Notes under the pieces: model-generated | The model's input: only the letters and a program-made list of their open reading frames with translations | Told to the model about the DNA's origin: nothing | Database searches by the model: none | Shown: positions 7,196-17,814 of the stretch, one piece after another | Layout of the letters: every line of letters begins with the position of its first letter | Numbering within the stretch: the first letter of the stretch is position 1 | Source of the DNA: Prochlorococcus sp. AG-402-G06 | GTDB lineage: Bacteria; Cyanobacteriota; Cyanobacteriia; PCC-6307; Cyanobiaceae | Length of the DNA stretch: 37,671 nucleotides | Assembly: GCA_003277985.1 (NCBI GenBank) | Contig: QCHR01000014.1 | Span: 1-37,671, forward strand | Reading direction: 5' to 3' | Made by a program: the position numbers and the translations under genes

Positions 7196-9115
7196 ATGCC
7201 CCAGCAAATTGTAATTGCTGAGCATTTGCGAATTGCCGCTTTGCTCACTGATGAGAGAATAGATGAATTAATCGTGGCTCAAGGTAGCTACCAAATTGGA
7301 GATGTTTTCTTAGGAACAGTTGAAAATGTTCTTCCAGGAATAGATGCCGCTTTTGTCAATATTGGTGAAAGTGAAAAAAATGGTTTTATACATGTCAATG
7401 ATTTAGGTCCACTTAGATTAAAAAAAGCAACTGCAGGAATAACTGAATTACTCGAACCAAAGCAAAAGGTTTTGGTTCAAGTAATGAAAGAGCCCACTGG
7501 GTCAAAAGGACCTAGATTAACTGGTAATATAGCTCTTCCAGGTAGATATCTTGTACTTCAACCTCATGGACAAGGTGTAAATATTTCGAGAAAAATAAGC
7601 ACAGAAAGTGAAAGGAATCGATTAAGAGCATTAGGAGTATTAATTAAGCCTCAAAGTACTGGGCTATTAATAAGGTCGGAAGCAGAAAGTATTTCTGAAG
7701 AATTTTTAATTGATGATCTTGAAAATCTTCTTAAACAATGGGAGCTTATTCAACAAGCATCTGAAAGCTGTACTCCGCCAATTCTTTTAAATAGAGATGA
7801 AGACTTTATTCATAGAATTCTTAGAGATAATATTGGTCAAAATGTTACTCAGATTGTTGTAGATAATACTCAAGCAATTGGTCGAGTTAAAAGTTTCCTT
7901 GACAAGGATAGTAAGGATTTGGCGATAGAATTACATAATGATTCACAAAATATACTAGAAAAATATAGAGTTATTTCTGCAATCAATGATGCTTTAAAGC
8001 CCAGGGTTGATCTACCTTCAGGTGGATACATCATAATTGAGCCAACAGAAGCATTGACAGTTATTGATGTCAACTCAGGCTCATTTACACGATCTGCAAA
8101 TTCCAGAGAAACAGTTTTATGGACTAATTGTGAAGCAGCTGTTGAGATAGCAAGGCAATTGAAATTAAGGAATATTGGCGGGGTTATTATTATTGATTTT
8201 ATAGATATGGATACAAAAAGAGATCAACTTCAATTATTAGAACATTTCACATCTGCTATCAATGGAGACTCAGCGCGACCACAAATCGCTTCGCTGACAG
8301 AACTTGGGCTGGTTGAGCTAACTAGAAAAAGACAAGGTCAAAATATATATGAATTATTTGGGAAAGTTTCTTCTAACTCTCAAGGACAAGGTCAACATAC
8401 AAATATTACTATTCAAGATATAAATCCCACAAACTCATCGGAAGCGGGAGTGATTAATTCAACATCAGTAGCAGATGATGATGTACAATCATTACAAGAA
8501 AATAATATTAAAAAGAAGCGTATAAATAAAGCCAAAGAGACAGAAACAAACATAATTAATGAAGATAAAAAATCACCTATAGATAATTCAAAATCTATAT
8601 CCAAAGAAACAATTGCAGAAGAAATTACTAAAGATAATAGCAATAAACAAGAAAATAAAATTATTGATATAACTATGAATAAAAAAGAGGAGATGGTCTA
8701 TAGCAGTATGGGATTTAATCCTATTCTTCTTTTAGAGCAATATCCAATATCTGAAAACTATACGGTTAATATAATCAGACCTGGATTAGAGCCAGAGAGA
8801 GTCAACAATAATAAAATTTCTGAGGGTAACCAATATAAAAAAATTGACAATACCAATACCAAAAATAAAAAAAACAACAAGGATATTATTCGTCTTAAAA
8901 ATAACAACTCTATTGAGCAAAATTCAAACAATTTTGTAGAAAAAGAAAACGTCGAAGAAGAAAATATAAATCTAGATCCAGATGAAGAAATAAATGAATT
9001 AAATAGTTCAAATAATATTTTAATCAACGAGAAGAATGTATTAATTCCCCCCGAATCACAAGATGTTAATGACGATCCAAGAAGAAAAAGAAGAAGATCT
9101 TCCGCTTCTTCTTAA
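7196..9115 (+). CDS. rne: Ribonuclease E
   Basis: RNase E is the main endoribonuclease for mRNA decay and rRNA maturation. The catalytic core shows the S1 domain (about residues 33-105), the 5'-sensor/RNase H-like region and the DNase I-like domain with the magnesium aspartates in VIDVNSGSFT (about D291) and IIIDFIDMD (about D334). Cyanobacterial signatures include LTRKRQGQNIYELFG; the CPxC zinc-link of the E. coli enzyme is absent, as expected. From about residue 400 the protein is a low-complexity Asn/Lys/Glu-rich tail. It ends in RRKRRRSSA, matching the nonapeptide known to bind PNPase in cyanobacteria. ATG at 7196 (MPQQIVIAEHLR) is preferred over TTG at 7190. rnhB follows after 2 nt. Confidence 0.96.
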   Translation: MPQQIVIAEHLRIAALLTDERIDELIVAQGSYQIGDVFLGTVENVLPGIDAAFVNIGESEKNGFIHVNDLGPLRLKKATAGITELLEPKQKVLVQVMKEPTGSKGPRLTGNIALPGRYLVLQPHGQGVNISRKISTESERNRLRALGVLIKPQSTGLLIRSEAESISEEFLIDDLENLLKQWELIQQASESCTPPILLNRDEDFIHRILRDNIGQNVTQIVVDNTQAIGRVKSFLDKDSKDLAIELHNDSQNILEKYRVISAINDALKPRVDLPSGGYIIIEPTEALTVIDVNSGSFTRSANSRETVLWTNCEAAVEIARQLKLRNIGGVIIIDFIDMDTKRDQLQLLEHFTSAINGDSARPQIASLTELGLVELTRKRQGQNIYELFGKVSSNSQGQGQHTNITIQDINPTNSSEAGVINSTSVADDDVQSLQENNIKKKRINKAKETETNIINEDKKSPIDNSKSISKETIAEEITKDNSNKQENKIIDITMNKKEEMVYSSMGFNPILLLEQYPISENYTVNIIRPGLEPERVNNNKISEGNQYKKIDNTNTKNKKNNKDIIRLKNNNSIEQNSNNFVEKENVEEENINLDPDEEINELNSSNNILINEKNVLIPPESQDVNDDPRRKRRRSSASS

Positions 9116-9117
9116 TT

Positions 9118-9705
9118 ATGGAAGCTAAAGAATCTCTAATTGCAGGGGTTGATGAAGTAGGTAAAGGTTGTTTATTTGGTCCTGTTTTCGCTGGCGCTGT
9201 AATCTTAAACAAAGCAAACGAAAAAAAGCTCTTAAATATAGGCTTAAAAGACAGTAAAAAATTAAACCACCAACAAAGAAATAAATTAGTTCCTTTAATA
9301 AAAAAATACTCAATAGCCTGGTCAATAGGCCAAGCTTCAGCAAGAGAAATTGATAGTCTCGGTATCCGAGAGGCTACTGAGAAAGCAATGCTTAGAGCAT
9401 TAGAAAAATTCCCATCTCCACCAGAATTAATTCTTGTAGATGGAACATTAGCTATTCGCTTATGGCCCGGAAAACAAAAAACACAAATTCGAGGTGAAAG
9501 TCATTTCGCCTCAATTGCTGCTGCGAGTGTTTTAGCAAAAGAGACCAGAGATGAATTAATGAAACGACTTGCTCTCAAATACAGTATTTATGGAATAGAT
9601 AAAAACAAAGGTTATGGAACTGAGATTCATAGAAAATGCTTAATTAAAGCAGGTGCTTCAAAACTCCATAGAAAAAGTTTTCTCTCCAAATTCGAAATCG
9701 ATTAA
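9118..9705 (+). CDS. rnhB: Ribonuclease HII
   Basis: RNase HII removes misincorporated ribonucleotides and the RNA strand of RNA-DNA hybrids. The acidic active site is visible: AGVDEVGKGCLFGP (D12, E13), ILVDGTL (D108) and the ESHFASIAAASVLAKETRD helix ending in the fourth aspartate (D145), plus the GYGT motif at 165-168. Length 195 aa is normal. The ATG begins 2 nt after the rne stop codon, so the two are almost certainly co-translated. The N-terminus is short. Confidence 0.96.
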   Translation: MEAKESLIAGVDEVGKGCLFGPVFAGAVILNKANEKKLLNIGLKDSKKLNHQQRNKLVPLIKKYSIAWSIGQASAREIDSLGIREATEKAMLRALEKFPSPPELILVDGTLAIRLWPGKQKTQIRGESHFASIAAASVLAKETRDELMKRLALKYSIYGIDKNKGYGTEIHRKCLIKAGASKLHRKSFLSKFEID

Positions 9706-9718
9706 ATTTTTTGTGTAA

Positions 9719-10231
9719 CTAATTTTCTTTACACCAATTATTAAAGTCGACAATCAGCTGCTTCTCAACCCTTGCCTTTATTCCTAACAAAATTCCATTT
9801 AATATAGATTGACCAGTTTTCTCAAGCATTTTAGGAGGAATTAATCTCAATAATGGAGGCTGACTGACTGTTACACCCAAAAGAGCTTCGCCTTCGAGAG
9901 CTGATGGCTTTGCCTCTAAAATTGCATCTAAAGTTAAATCAAAATCATCAACTAATCCCAAGCCATCCAAGTGGCTTTCGGTGACATACATTCTGATTTT
10001 CCTCTCAGTATTTTCCACTTCTATTGATACGACTGGATTTATTTGAAGTTGAAAAACCTTAAAACTTGTGACTTCGTACTTAAATCTCCCTGGCCCCAAA
10101 GGGGTTAATTTTTCAGGATCAAGCATTGCTCCTACAACTCTTTCCTGTTGTAGGAGATAATCAGTTAGTTGCTCCTTATTATCTTGAACAACTAGATCAA
10201 TTTTTTGTCGTGCTGTAAAGGCAAGAGACAT
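9719..10231 (-). CDS. DUF1997-family protein
   Basis: This is a 170-aa soluble protein of the cyanobacterial/plastid DUF1997 family, function unknown. Typical elements are the N-terminal MSLAFTARQKIDL, the LDPEKLTPLGPGRFKYEV block and the C-terminal PPLLRLIPPKMLEKTGQ segment. It has no membrane segment. I chose the ATG at 10231. The longest ORF would start at a TTG at 10294 and would overlap the pheA start by 7 nt. The gene converges on rnhB with a 13-nt gap and is divergent from pheA. Confidence 0.82.
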   Translation of the reverse strand: MSLAFTARQKIDLVVQDNKEQLTDYLLQQERVVGAMLDPEKLTPLGPGRFKYEVTSFKVFQLQINPVVSIEVENTERKIRMYVTESHLDGLGLVDDFDLTLDAILEAKPSALEGEALLGVTVSQPPLLRLIPPKMLEKTGQSILNGILLGIKARVEKQLIVDFNNWCKEN

Positions 10232-10287
10232 TATCAAAAACTTGCTCTGTTTGATCTTATCGGCATTTACCCCATTTTTTTTATCTG

Positions 10288-11118
10288 ATGTCAACTCGAG
10301 TGGCCTACCTAGGGCCTAAAGGAACATACGCTGAGAAGGCTGCAAAAGCTCTAGCAGCCCTGGAGAAGCTGGAATCACCAGAGTTTTCTCCATGCAAAGG
10401 TTTAAGGTCTGTAGTAGATAATCTTGCAAACAATCTTTGTGAAGCAGCCGTCGTACCAATTGAAAATTCAGTAGAAGGTGGGGTTACCACAACATTAGAT
10501 TCTCTATGGAGACATAAAAATATATTTATTCACAGAGCCCTAGTACTCCCTATCAAACACTCATTAATGAGTAGCGGATCTATATCGACGATTTCAGAAG
10601 TTCTTTCCCATCCTCAGGCCATAGCGCAATGCAGCCAGTGGTTAAACGACAATATTCCAAATGCAGTCCATTTACCAACTAATTCAACGGCAGAAGCTAT
10701 AAGGATGGTTAAAGGTAGCTCATTTAGAGCAGCGATTGGATCAAAAGATGCAAGTGATGAGCTGAGAATTCTAGCTTATCCTATTAATGATATTGAAGGT
10801 AATTGCACTAGGTTCGTTCTTCTTAGCAAGAACAACATTAAAGTAGACGGCAATAAAGCAAGTATGGCTTTTTCTCTCAAGTCAAATAGTCCAGGGGCAT
10901 TACTAAAAGCATTGAATTGCATCGCAAATCTTGGCCTGAATATGAGTAGAATTGAATCTCGCCCCTCTAAAAGGGAACTAGGCGAATATGTCTTTTTCAT
11001 AGATCTTGATTTAAATAATAATAAACAAAAAGACTTTGAAAAAATTACTAAAGAGTTATCTCCACTATGCAATCAAATAATTAATTTTGGATGTTATTTC
11101 GGATCAGAAGTTGAGTAA
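10288..11118 (+). CDS. pheA: Prephenate dehydratase
   Basis: This enzyme converts prephenate to phenylpyruvate in phenylalanine biosynthesis. The N-terminal catalytic domain has YLGPKGTYAEKAA, VPIENSVEGGV (residues 57-67), and the NCTRF motif (172-176), whose threonine is catalytic. The C-terminal ACT domain (about residues 192-275) carries the Phe-binding ESRP motif (223-226), so feedback inhibition by Phe is likely. It is a monofunctional 276-aa protein without a chorismate mutase domain. Its 3' end is 1 nt from the end of the convergent methyltransferase gene. Confidence 0.96.
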   Translation: MSTRVAYLGPKGTYAEKAAKALAALEKLESPEFSPCKGLRSVVDNLANNLCEAAVVPIENSVEGGVTTTLDSLWRHKNIFIHRALVLPIKHSLMSSGSISTISEVLSHPQAIAQCSQWLNDNIPNAVHLPTNSTAEAIRMVKGSSFRAAIGSKDASDELRILAYPINDIEGNCTRFVLLSKNNIKVDGNKASMAFSLKSNSPGALLKALNCIANLGLNMSRIESRPSKRELGEYVFFIDLDLNNNKQKDFEKITKELSPLCNQIINFGCYFGSEVE

Positions 11119-11119
11119 T

Positions 11120-12052
11120 TTATCCTCTTGATTTGAATACTCCGAATTTCATTAAACCTCTTGAAAAAGACCATCTCATCATTAGTATTGTCGGGATTTC
11201 TCTAAATGCCTTTAGAAGAGATCTAAAACCTAATTTCACAATAGATGAAGGTCTTCTAAACCCTTCGTATATCGATTCATTCCAAGATTGAATTGTGTAT
11301 TTTGTCCAATTTGAAGTCTCTATAGGACTTCCACAATAGGGACTATTTAATAAATTGTTTTTAAATCCTTCAATACTTGAAAATTCAGGATGTGTCCATT
11401 GGATTAGCAATTGATTCATAATGAACTTTTCCAATAAATTTAAAGGATGCTTTATTGAGTCTCTTTGATTCCAATCTGCAACTGCCAAAAATCCACCGGG
11501 CCGAAGAACTCTTAGCATCTCATCTGCAAATGTTTGTTTATCAGAGATATGAGGTCCCGCTTCAACACTCCAAACCCCATCAAAACTTCCTTTTTCAAAC
11601 TTTAAGTCGAGTGCATTCATTACCTCAAAACGACAAATTTCCTTATTAGCTGTTAGTTCATTCGCTCTTTTAATTTGTTCTTGACTTATGGAAATACCAA
11701 TGACATTAAATCCATAATAATCAGATAATATTCTTGAACTTCCACCTATTCCACAACCTACGTCTAGCACCCTTGATCCTCTCGGTAGTTTATTTAAACC
11801 ACTCCAACGAACTAATTCATGAACAAAATCTACTTTAGCTTTCCTAAAGTCTTTTTTCATTCTTGGTTTTTCGTAAAAGCCAAGATGAATATGTTCACCC
11901 CAAAGGTTTTCTAATAAACGGTCATTAGTCCATGAATCATATGAGGATGCAACGCTGTTAACAGACTCATATTTGCGACTTTTTATGAGCCACTGAGTAG
12001 TTAACGTGAAAAGAAAGAAAGTACTGAAGATACAAATTAATATCCATTGCAT
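11120..12052 (-). CDS. MPBQ/MSBQ methyltransferase (tocopherol and plastoquinone pathway)
   Basis: This 310-aa SAM-dependent methyltransferase starts with an N-terminal membrane anchor (residues 1-22). It then shows the family block LWGEHIHLGFY (50-60), motif I VLDVGCGIGGSSR (95-107), and the SVEAGPHI and VADWNQRD segments. It matches, from memory, the Synechocystis enzyme (sll0418) that methylates 2-methyl-6-phytylbenzoquinone and its solanesyl analogue. The reaction would occur at the thylakoid or envelope membrane. The start ATG lies 2 nt after the LON-domain gene, so the two are probably one operon. Relation to gamma-tocopherol methyltransferase is possible but fits less well. Confidence 0.85.
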   Translation of the reverse strand: MQWILICIFSTFFLFTLTTQWLIKSRKYESVNSVASSYDSWTNDRLLENLWGEHIHLGFYEKPRMKKDFRKAKVDFVHELVRWSGLNKLPRGSRVLDVGCGIGGSSRILSDYYGFNVIGISISQEQIKRANELTANKEICRFEVMNALDLKFEKGSFDGVWSVEAGPHISDKQTFADEMLRVLRPGGFLAVADWNQRDSIKHPLNLLEKFIMNQLLIQWTHPEFSSIEGFKNNLLNSPYCGSPIETSNWTKYTIQSWNESIYEGFRRPSSIVKLGFRSLLKAFREIPTILMMRWSFSRGLMKFGVFKSRG

Positions 12053-12054
12053 AA

Positions 12055-12717
12055 TTAATTGTTTGCTTGATCAGCGTTTGAGAAAGTATCTTTTAAAGCA
12101 GTTCTGGCAGCTAGTTGTCTTCTTGTGTGATCAAGAAGTTCATATTCTCTTTCCAAGCGGTGGAAGGTACTTGTTAATTCTAATAAACTTTGCTGTTCAC
12201 TTGCTACTGGACCTCCAAGATGTGCCGCTATCCAAAAAGACAACTCTCTGGGAATATCAGGCAAAGAATCAGGGAGTTCCTTCTCAGATTCAGTTAATTT
12301 TGAAGTAAGTGCAACTACATCTTTAAGAGCAATTGCAACTGAGTCCTTTAGCTCCAAAAGTTTTGTTTGATCAGAAATTTGTTCATCATCAACCCAACTA
12401 ACTAGTGCGTTGATAAATGGAGTTTCACTAATAATTTCTAAGATTCGAAATCTTTGTTGTCCAATGGTAACAATGTTACTTCTACCATCTTGTGAAGTTT
12501 GATGCTTAATGATCTCAGCACAACAACCAACATCTGCCATTTTTTTTGCAATTGGATCCCATCGAACAACTCCAAAACGGCTATCAGACTTCAAAACCGA
12601 TTGAAGCATAACTCTATAACGAGTCTCAAAGATATGGAGAGGCAAGTACTCCTGAGGAAAAAGCACAACCTCAGGCAATGGGAAGAGTGGTAACTCCCTA
12701 ACTGAAAGTTCGCTCAA
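12055..12717 (-). CDS. LON substrate-binding domain protein
   Basis: This 220-aa protein consists of the N-terminal (PUA-like) LON domain alone. The diagnostic stretch is RELPLFPLPEVVLFPQEYLPLHIFE, followed by YRVMLQSVL and RFGVVRWDP. It has neither AAA+ nor Ser-Lys protease domains, so it is not a Lon protease. Its role is unknown; substrate recruitment is a plausible inference. The likely start is TTG at 12717. The C-terminal ~70 residues are helical (LERYEL-like, LDHTRRQ). Its stop is 2 nt from the methyltransferase start. Confidence 0.88.
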   Translation of the reverse strand: MSELSVRELPLFPLPEVVLFPQEYLPLHIFETRYRVMLQSVLKSDSRFGVVRWDPIAKKMADVGCCAEIIKHQTSQDGRSNIVTIGQQRFRILEIISETPFINALVSWVDDEQISDQTKLLELKDSVAIALKDVVALTSKLTESEKELPDSLPDIPRELSFWIAAHLGGPVASEQQSLLELTSTFHRLEREYELLDHTRRQLAARTALKDTFSNADQANN

Positions 12718-12777
12718 ATGGGTATTCCTAATTAAACCTATCCTAGATAATCAATCTCAGGTTTGAGAGAAAAAGAT

Positions 12778-13098
12778 CTAGAGCTTAACTTCTATATCAA
12801 CTCCGCTAGGTAGGTCCAACTTCATTAATGCGTCTATAGTCTTTGCTGAAGGACTATAAATATCAATAATTCTTCTATGTGTTCTTGTTTCAAAGTGCTC
12901 TCTTGAATCTTTATCAACATGAGGCGATCGAAGAACACAATAAATTTTTCTTTTTGTAGGGAGGGGAATAGGCCCTATCGCTGAAGCAGCTGTTGTATCT
13001 GCAGTCTCGATTATTTTATCGCAGGATAAATCGAGCATTCTTCTATCAAAAGCCTTAAGTCGTATACGTATTTTTTGCTGTGCAATTGCAGTTGACAT
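12778..13098 (-). CDS. rpsJ: 30S ribosomal protein S10
   Basis: This is S10, a 30S head protein also acting in transcription antitermination. The 106-aa sequence begins [19 protein letters not shown] and contains [19 protein letters not shown]. It is the last gene of the str cluster, 122 nt downstream of tuf, an arrangement typical of cyanobacteria where S10 sits after tuf instead of at the head of the S10 operon. Confidence 0.97.
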
Positions 13099-13220
13099 AA
13101 TGGAATTACCAAAAGTTAATTAGATTTTCGAGATTCTTTTGAGAATGAACTAGTTGAGTTCATTTGTTTATTTAATTTAGAGGATGACCTGAATAGATTA
13201 CAAGTCACCCTCAGCATCAA

Positions 13221-14420
13221 TTACTCAATAATCTTTGAAACCACTCCGGCTCCAATGGTACGACCACCTTCACGGATTGCGAATCTCATTCCTTGCTCAA
13301 TAGCAACAGGAGCTATTAATTCTCCAGTCATTTTAATTCTGTCACCGGGCATAACCATTTCAACATTACTTCCATCATCAGATGTGAAAGCTGTAATTTG
13401 TCCTGTTACATCGGTAGTACGAATGTAAAACTGAGGACGATATCCAGCAAAGAAAGGGGTATGACGACCACCCTCTTCCTTTTTCAATACATAAACCTCA
13501 CCTTCAAATTTAGTGTGGGGAGTAATAGATCCTTTTTTAACAAGCACCATTCCTCTCTCAATATCTTCTTTTTGAATACCTCTCAAGAGAAGCCCAACAT
13601 TATCTCCAGCCATACCTTCATCGAGAAGCTTTCTAAACATCTCTACTCCGGTAACAGTTGTAAGTCTTGTATCTCTAATACCTACAATTTCAACCTCCTC
13701 TCCAACAGTTACTTTTCCTCTTTCAATTCGGCCAGTGGCAACTGTTCCACGACCAGTAATAGAGAAAACATCTTCAATAGCCATTAAGAAAGGCTTATCA
13801 ATTTCTCTTTCTGGTTCTGGAATTGAAGAATCGACAGCGGTCATCAAATCATCTATTTTCGTCTCCCAATCTGCTTCTCCTTCAATAGCTTTTAATCCTG
13901 AAACTTGAACAACAGGGATGTCATCGCCAGGGAAGTCATAACTTGTGAGAAGTTCACGGATCTCCATTTCTACAAGTTCTATCATTTCTTCATCATCGAC
14001 CATGTCACATTTGTTTAGTGCAACAACAAGTGCAGGTACACCAACTTGCTTGGCCAAAAGAATGTGTTCTTTTGTTTGTGCCATTGCTCCATCGGTAGCT
14101 GCTACGACAAGAATTGCTCCGTCCATTTGAGCAGCACCTGTGATCATGTTTTTTACATAATCAGCGTGACCTGGGCAATCAACATGAGCGTAATGCCTGC
14201 CATCAGTTTCATATTCAACATGCGCAGTGTTGATTGTTATACCGCGTTCACGCTCTTCTGGAGCTCCATCAATTTCAGCGTAATCTTGCGCTTCGGCTTG
14301 ACCTTTTTTGGCTAAAACCTTGGTGATTGCAGCAGTAAGTGTTGTTTTGCCATGGTCAACGTGGCCAATAGTACCTATGTTGACGTGAGGTTTGTTCCTC
14401 TCAAACTTCTCGCGAGCCAT
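13221..14420 (-). CDS. tuf: Elongation factor Tu
   Basis: EF-Tu is the GTPase that delivers aminoacyl-tRNA to the ribosome. The 399-aa protein has GHVDHGKT (19-26), the switch region [14 protein letters not shown] (81-85) and NKCD (136-139). The remaining two beta-barrel domains end in [11 protein letters not shown]. It is part of the str operon between fusA and rpsJ. No second tuf copy lies in the window. Confidence 0.98.
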   Translation of the reverse strand: MAREKFERNKPHVNIGTIGHVDHGKTTLTAAITKVLAKKGQAEAQDYAEIDGAPEERERGITINTAHVEYETDGRHYAHVDCPGHADYVKNMITGAAQMDGAILVVAATDGAMAQTKEHILLAKQVGVPALVVALNKCDMVDDEEMIELVEMEIRELLTSYDFPGDDIPVVQVSGLKAIEGEADWETKIDDLMTAVDSSIPEPEREIDKPFLMAIEDVFSITGRGTVATGRIERGKVTVGEEVEIVGIRDTRLTTVTGVEMFRKLLDEGMAGDNVGLLLRGIQKEDIERGMVLVKKGSITPHTKFEGEVYVLKKEEGGRHTPFFAGYRPQFYIRTTDVTGQITAFTSDDGSNVEMVMPGDRIKMTGELIAPVAIEQGMRFAIREGGRTIGAGVVSKIIE

Positions 14421-14461
14421 TTTTTTTAAAGAATCGGGGGTTGGTTAGTAAATTTTAGAGA

Positions 14462-16537
14462 TCAGGAATTGCCCTGATTCTTGGAGATAATTGCTTCAGC
14501 AACATTACGAGGAACTTCCTCGTAGGTGCTGAACTCCATTGAGAAAATACCCCGACCTTGAGTCATTGATCGGAGTTGAGTGGCATAGCCAAACATTTCG
14601 GCTAATGGCACTTTTGCCTGGACTTTGGATTGTCCATCTTCGATGGATTGACCTTCAACCTGACCTCGTCTAGAGGACAGATCTCCAATTATAGAACCTA
14701 GGAAGTCCTCAGGCACTTCTACCTCAACTTTCATCATAGGTTCTAGAAGGACAGGATTGCACTTCTTGATTCCATCTTTGAAAGCCATTGAGCCGGCAAT
14801 TTTGAAAGCCATCTCAGATGAGTCAACATCATGGTAGGAGCCATCAACCAAAGTAACTTTTACATCAATTAAAGGATAGCCAGCAATTACACCAGACTCA
14901 CATGTTTCTTTCATTCCCGATTCAGCAGGTTTTATATATTCTTTCGGTACTGAACCACCGACTATTTTATTGACGAACTCAAAACCAGTCCCTGGTTCTC
15001 CTGGCTCGACTTCAATAACAACATGACCATACTGACCTTTACCGCCTGTTTGTCTCGCAAACTTACCTTCACCTGAAGAGCTTGCTCTAATCGTTTCTCT
15101 GTAAGAAACTTGAGGTGCTCCAATATTTGCCTCTACTTTAAATTCTCTCAACATACGATCAACCAGAATCTCTAGGTGAAGTTCACCCATACCTGCGATT
15201 ACAGTTTGATTTGTCTCTTGATCGGTACTTACTCTGAATGTTGGATCTTCCTCGGAAAGGGATGTTAGGGCTTTTCCTAACTTTTCCATATCACTTTTAG
15301 TCTTGGGCTCTACCGCAACTGAAATAACTGGTTCAGGTATATATAGGGTTTCAAGAACAATTGCATCTTCTGAAGCACATAAAGTATCTCCGGTTGTTGT
15401 GTTTTTGAGACCAAGCACAGCACCAAGATCGCCAGCTCTTAATTCATCGACTTCCTCTCGGTCATCAGCTTTCAAAATTATCAATCTTGATATTCTCTCT
15501 TTTGCATCCTTAGTTGAGTTAAGAACATAGCTTCCTTTTTCAAGGACACCGGAATACATTCGAACAAAAGTCAATTTCCCATAAGGATCTGCCATTACCT
15601 TAAATGCAAGCGCGCTGAATGGAGCGCCATCATCTGAAGGCCTTACAGCTTCTTTTCCATTAGGAAGTAAACCTTGAATAGGAGGCACATCAACTGGAGC
15701 AGGCAGATAATTAACCACTGCATCTAATAACAACTGAACTCCTTTATTTTTAAAAGCAGAACCACATAACATTGGAACCAAGCCATGCTTGAGAACTCCT
15801 TCCCTAATGCCAGATTTGAGTTGTTCTATTGTCAATTCTCCATTTTCTAGAAAAGCTTCAAGTAATTCCTCCTCAGTTTCGGCTATTGACTCCATTAATT
15901 TTGATCGCCAATCAGAGACCAAATCAACCATGTCTGATGGAACATCAGTCTGCTCAATATCTTTTCCTAAATCATCTTTGTAAATATATGCTTTATTTTC
16001 TACAAGATCAATTATGCCCTTCAAGTCATTTTCCGCACCTATAGGCAGCTGAATTGGAACTGCATTAGCTTTTAATCTGTCTTTAATTTGACCGTGAACT
16101 TTAAGAAAATCTGCTCCGGTTCTATCCATTTTATTGACAAATACCATTCTAGGTACCGAGTATCTGTCTGCTTGGCGCCAAACTGTCTCAGATTGTGGCT
16201 GTACCCCACCAACAGCGCAGAAAACAGCGATAACACCATCAAGAACTCTCATAGAACGTTCAACTTCTATGGTGAAATCAACGTGCCCAGGGGTATCAAT
16301 GATGTTGATGCGGTGATCGTCCCAAGTTGTAGAAATCGCCGCAGCTGTAATGGTAATACCTCTCTCTCTCTCTTGGGCCATCCAATCAGTGACAGCCGCC
16401 CCATCATGAACCTCTCCCATCTTATGAACGACACCTGAATAGAAGAGGATTCTTTCAGTACAAGTGGTTTTACCAGCATCAATATGTGCAGCAATTCCGA
16501 TATTTCTTACTCGTTCCAAAGGAAAGGCGCGTGCCAC
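14462..16537 (-). CDS. fusA: Elongation factor G
   Basis: EF-G drives GTP-dependent translocation on the ribosome. The 691-aa sequence has AHIDAGKT (17-24), the ERERGITI switch, DTPGHVDF and NKMD motifs and the domain IV/V architecture through [16 protein letters not shown]. The start codon is GTG (16537), giving [15 protein letters not shown]. It is preceded by rpsG and followed 41 nt later by tuf. Confidence 0.98.
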   Translation of the reverse strand: MARAFPLERVRNIGIAAHIDAGKTTCTERILFYSGVVHKMGEVHDGAAVTDWMAQERERGITITAAAISTTWDDHRINIIDTPGHVDFTIEVERSMRVLDGVIAVFCAVGGVQPQSETVWRQADRYSVPRMVFVNKMDRTGADFLKVHGQIKDRLKANAVPIQLPIGAENDLKGIIDLVENKAYIYKDDLGKDIEQTDVPSDMVDLVSDWRSKLMESIAETEEELLEAFLENGELTIEQLKSGIREGVLKHGLVPMLCGSAFKNKGVQLLLDAVVNYLPAPVDVPPIQGLLPNGKEAVRPSDDGAPFSALAFKVMADPYGKLTFVRMYSGVLEKGSYVLNSTKDAKERISRLIILKADDREEVDELRAGDLGAVLGLKNTTTGDTLCASEDAIVLETLYIPEPVISVAVEPKTKSDMEKLGKALTSLSEEDPTFRVSTDQETNQTVIAGMGELHLEILVDRMLREFKVEANIGAPQVSYRETIRASSSGEGKFARQTGGKGQYGHVVIEVEPGEPGTGFEFVNKIVGGSVPKEYIKPAESGMKETCESGVIAGYPLIDVKVTLVDGSYHDVDSSEMAFKIAGSMAFKDGIKKCNPVLLEPMMKVEVEVPEDFLGSIIGDLSSRRGQVEGQSIEDGQSKVQAKVPLAEMFGYATQLRSMTQGRGIFSMEFSTYEEVPRNVAEAIISKNQGNS

Positions 16538-16642
16538 AGAAAATACTCCGACTAAAGGGCTTTAAAATGCGCATGGACTCTACAACTCAGCATGCTAAAA
16601 AAGAAATATTTTGAGGATTTAAATAGAAAAATTTGACCTAAA

Positions 16643-17113
16643 TCAATAACGATAGTGAGCAAAAGCTTTGTTTGCTTCGGCCATCTTATGGGTCTCTTCC
16701 CTCTTCCTCACTGCATTTCCAGCTTCATTCGCAGCATCCATTAGCTCCCCAGCAAGTTTTTGAGCCATGCTTCTTCCATTTCTTGATCTTGAGAAATTTA
16801 CCAACCATCTGAGTGCCATCGCAATCCCTCTTTCCTGTCGAACCTCCATTGGGACCTGGTAAGTAGCTCCACCTACTCTTCTCGCTCTCACTTCTACAAG
16901 AGGTGTGACATTTTTCACTGCTGTTTCAAATAACTCAATCGGATCTGAACCAGTTCGTTCGTTGATCAAACCAAAGGCATCAGAAAGTATTTTTTGAGCT
17001 GTTGATTTCTTACCATGTTTCATCAATCGATGGACCATCATACTTGCCAAACGATTATTGAACTGAGGATCAGGGAGAACAGGTCTTTTTTCTGCTGCGT
17101 TTCTTCTTGACAT
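16643..17113 (-). CDS. rpsG: 30S ribosomal protein S7
   Basis: S7 nucleates assembly of the 30S head. The 156-aa sequence has the family segments [37 protein letters not shown] and [18 protein letters not shown] at the C-terminus. It is the second gene of the str operon, between rpsL and fusA, with an ATG start. Confidence 0.98.
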   Translation of the reverse strand: MSRRNAAEKRPVLPDPQFNNRLASMMVHRLMKHGKKSTAQKILSDAFGLINERTGSDPIELFETAVKNVTPLVEVRARRVGGATYQVPMEVRQERGIAMALRWLVNFSRSRNGRSMAQKLAGELMDAANEAGNAVRKREETHKMAEANKAFAHYRY

Positions 17114-17161
17114 GAAATTAAATTTGTATAAAGGGAGAATTCAGTGAATCAAAATAATTTT

Positions 17162-17536
17162 TTATTCTTTAGGAGATTTAGCACCGTATTTTGATCTTGA
17201 CTGTCTACGGTCTTTAACCCCAGCTGTATCAAGAGTTCCTCTAACTATGTGATATCTAACTCCGGGCAAATCTTTAACCCTCCCTCCTCTGAGTAAAACT
17301 ACAGAGTGCTCTTGAAGGTTATGACCAATACCACCGATATAAGCAGTAACTTCAAAACCTGAGGTTAATCTCACACGAGCTACTTTTCTTAGGGCGGAGT
17401 TTGGTTTCTTGGGAGTTGAGGTATATACCCTTGTACATACGCCTCTCCTTTCTGGGCAACCTCGCAAAGCAGGAGATTTCGTCTTCGTTTTTAGAGTCTT
17501 TCGCTCTGTTCTGATCAACTGTTGAATGGTTGGCAT
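17162..17536 (-). CDS. rpsL: 30S ribosomal protein S12
   Basis: S12 is the decoding-centre protein at the head of the str operon. I use the ATG at 17536 ([13 protein letters not shown]), which gives the usual 124 aa; the upstream ATG at 17575 would add 13 atypical residues. The streptomycin-related lysines are wild type: TPKKPNSAL (K43) and [10 protein letters not shown] (K88). The promoter of the operon must lie in the 239-nt gap before glsF. Confidence 0.97.
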   Translation of the reverse strand: MPTIQQLIRTERKTLKTKTKSPALRGCPERRGVCTRVYTSTPKKPNSALRKVARVRLTSGFEVTAYIGGIGHNLQEHSVVLLRGGRVKDLPGVRYHIVRGTLDTAGVKDRRQSRSKYGAKSPKE

Positions 17537-17719
17537 TAATTTAATATTTGGTCTAAGTTCGACCAGATTCAACAATTCTCCAGATTACTCGGTCAACCAC
17601 CCAAATTCGTATTTTTCATCAATTAATATTTTATTTTTATTCAGGTTTAAGCATAACTACAAATATTTTCAAGAAAGTATTGAATAAAAAACTTAATGGT
17701 CGACAAAAATGTTTAAGAT

Positions 17720-17733
17720 GTAACTCTAGGAAC
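17720..17733 (+). promoter_or_regulatory. Possible imperfect NtcA site upstream of glsF
   Basis: GTA-N8-AAC here differs by one base from the NtcA consensus GTA-N8-TAC. It lies about 80 nt before the start codon, which suits activation of a nitrogen gene. No convincing -10 box is seen at the expected spacing, and one-mismatch sites occur by chance in AT-rich DNA. Low confidence. Confidence 0.2.
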
Positions 17734-17814
17734 TATCAAATCAATCTAATCATCTATTTCAAAGCTTGCCAATAGCACTTTTGTAAGAAAAGAAAAAATA
17801 GTAAGTTAAAAAAC

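Noticed and set aside
12743-12781. Inverted repeat CTAGAT/ATCTAG after rpsJ as terminator
   Set aside because: The stem is weakly GC-paired, lacks a T-run and overlaps the stop codon of rpsJ.
13398-14315. Forward-strand ORFs antisense to tuf
   Set aside because: They are shadows of a strongly conserved gene; their translations are Ser-rich and show no family features.
14462-16537. Several long forward-strand ORFs antisense to fusA
   Set aside because: Mirror-frame ORFs of EF-G with no independent start signals.
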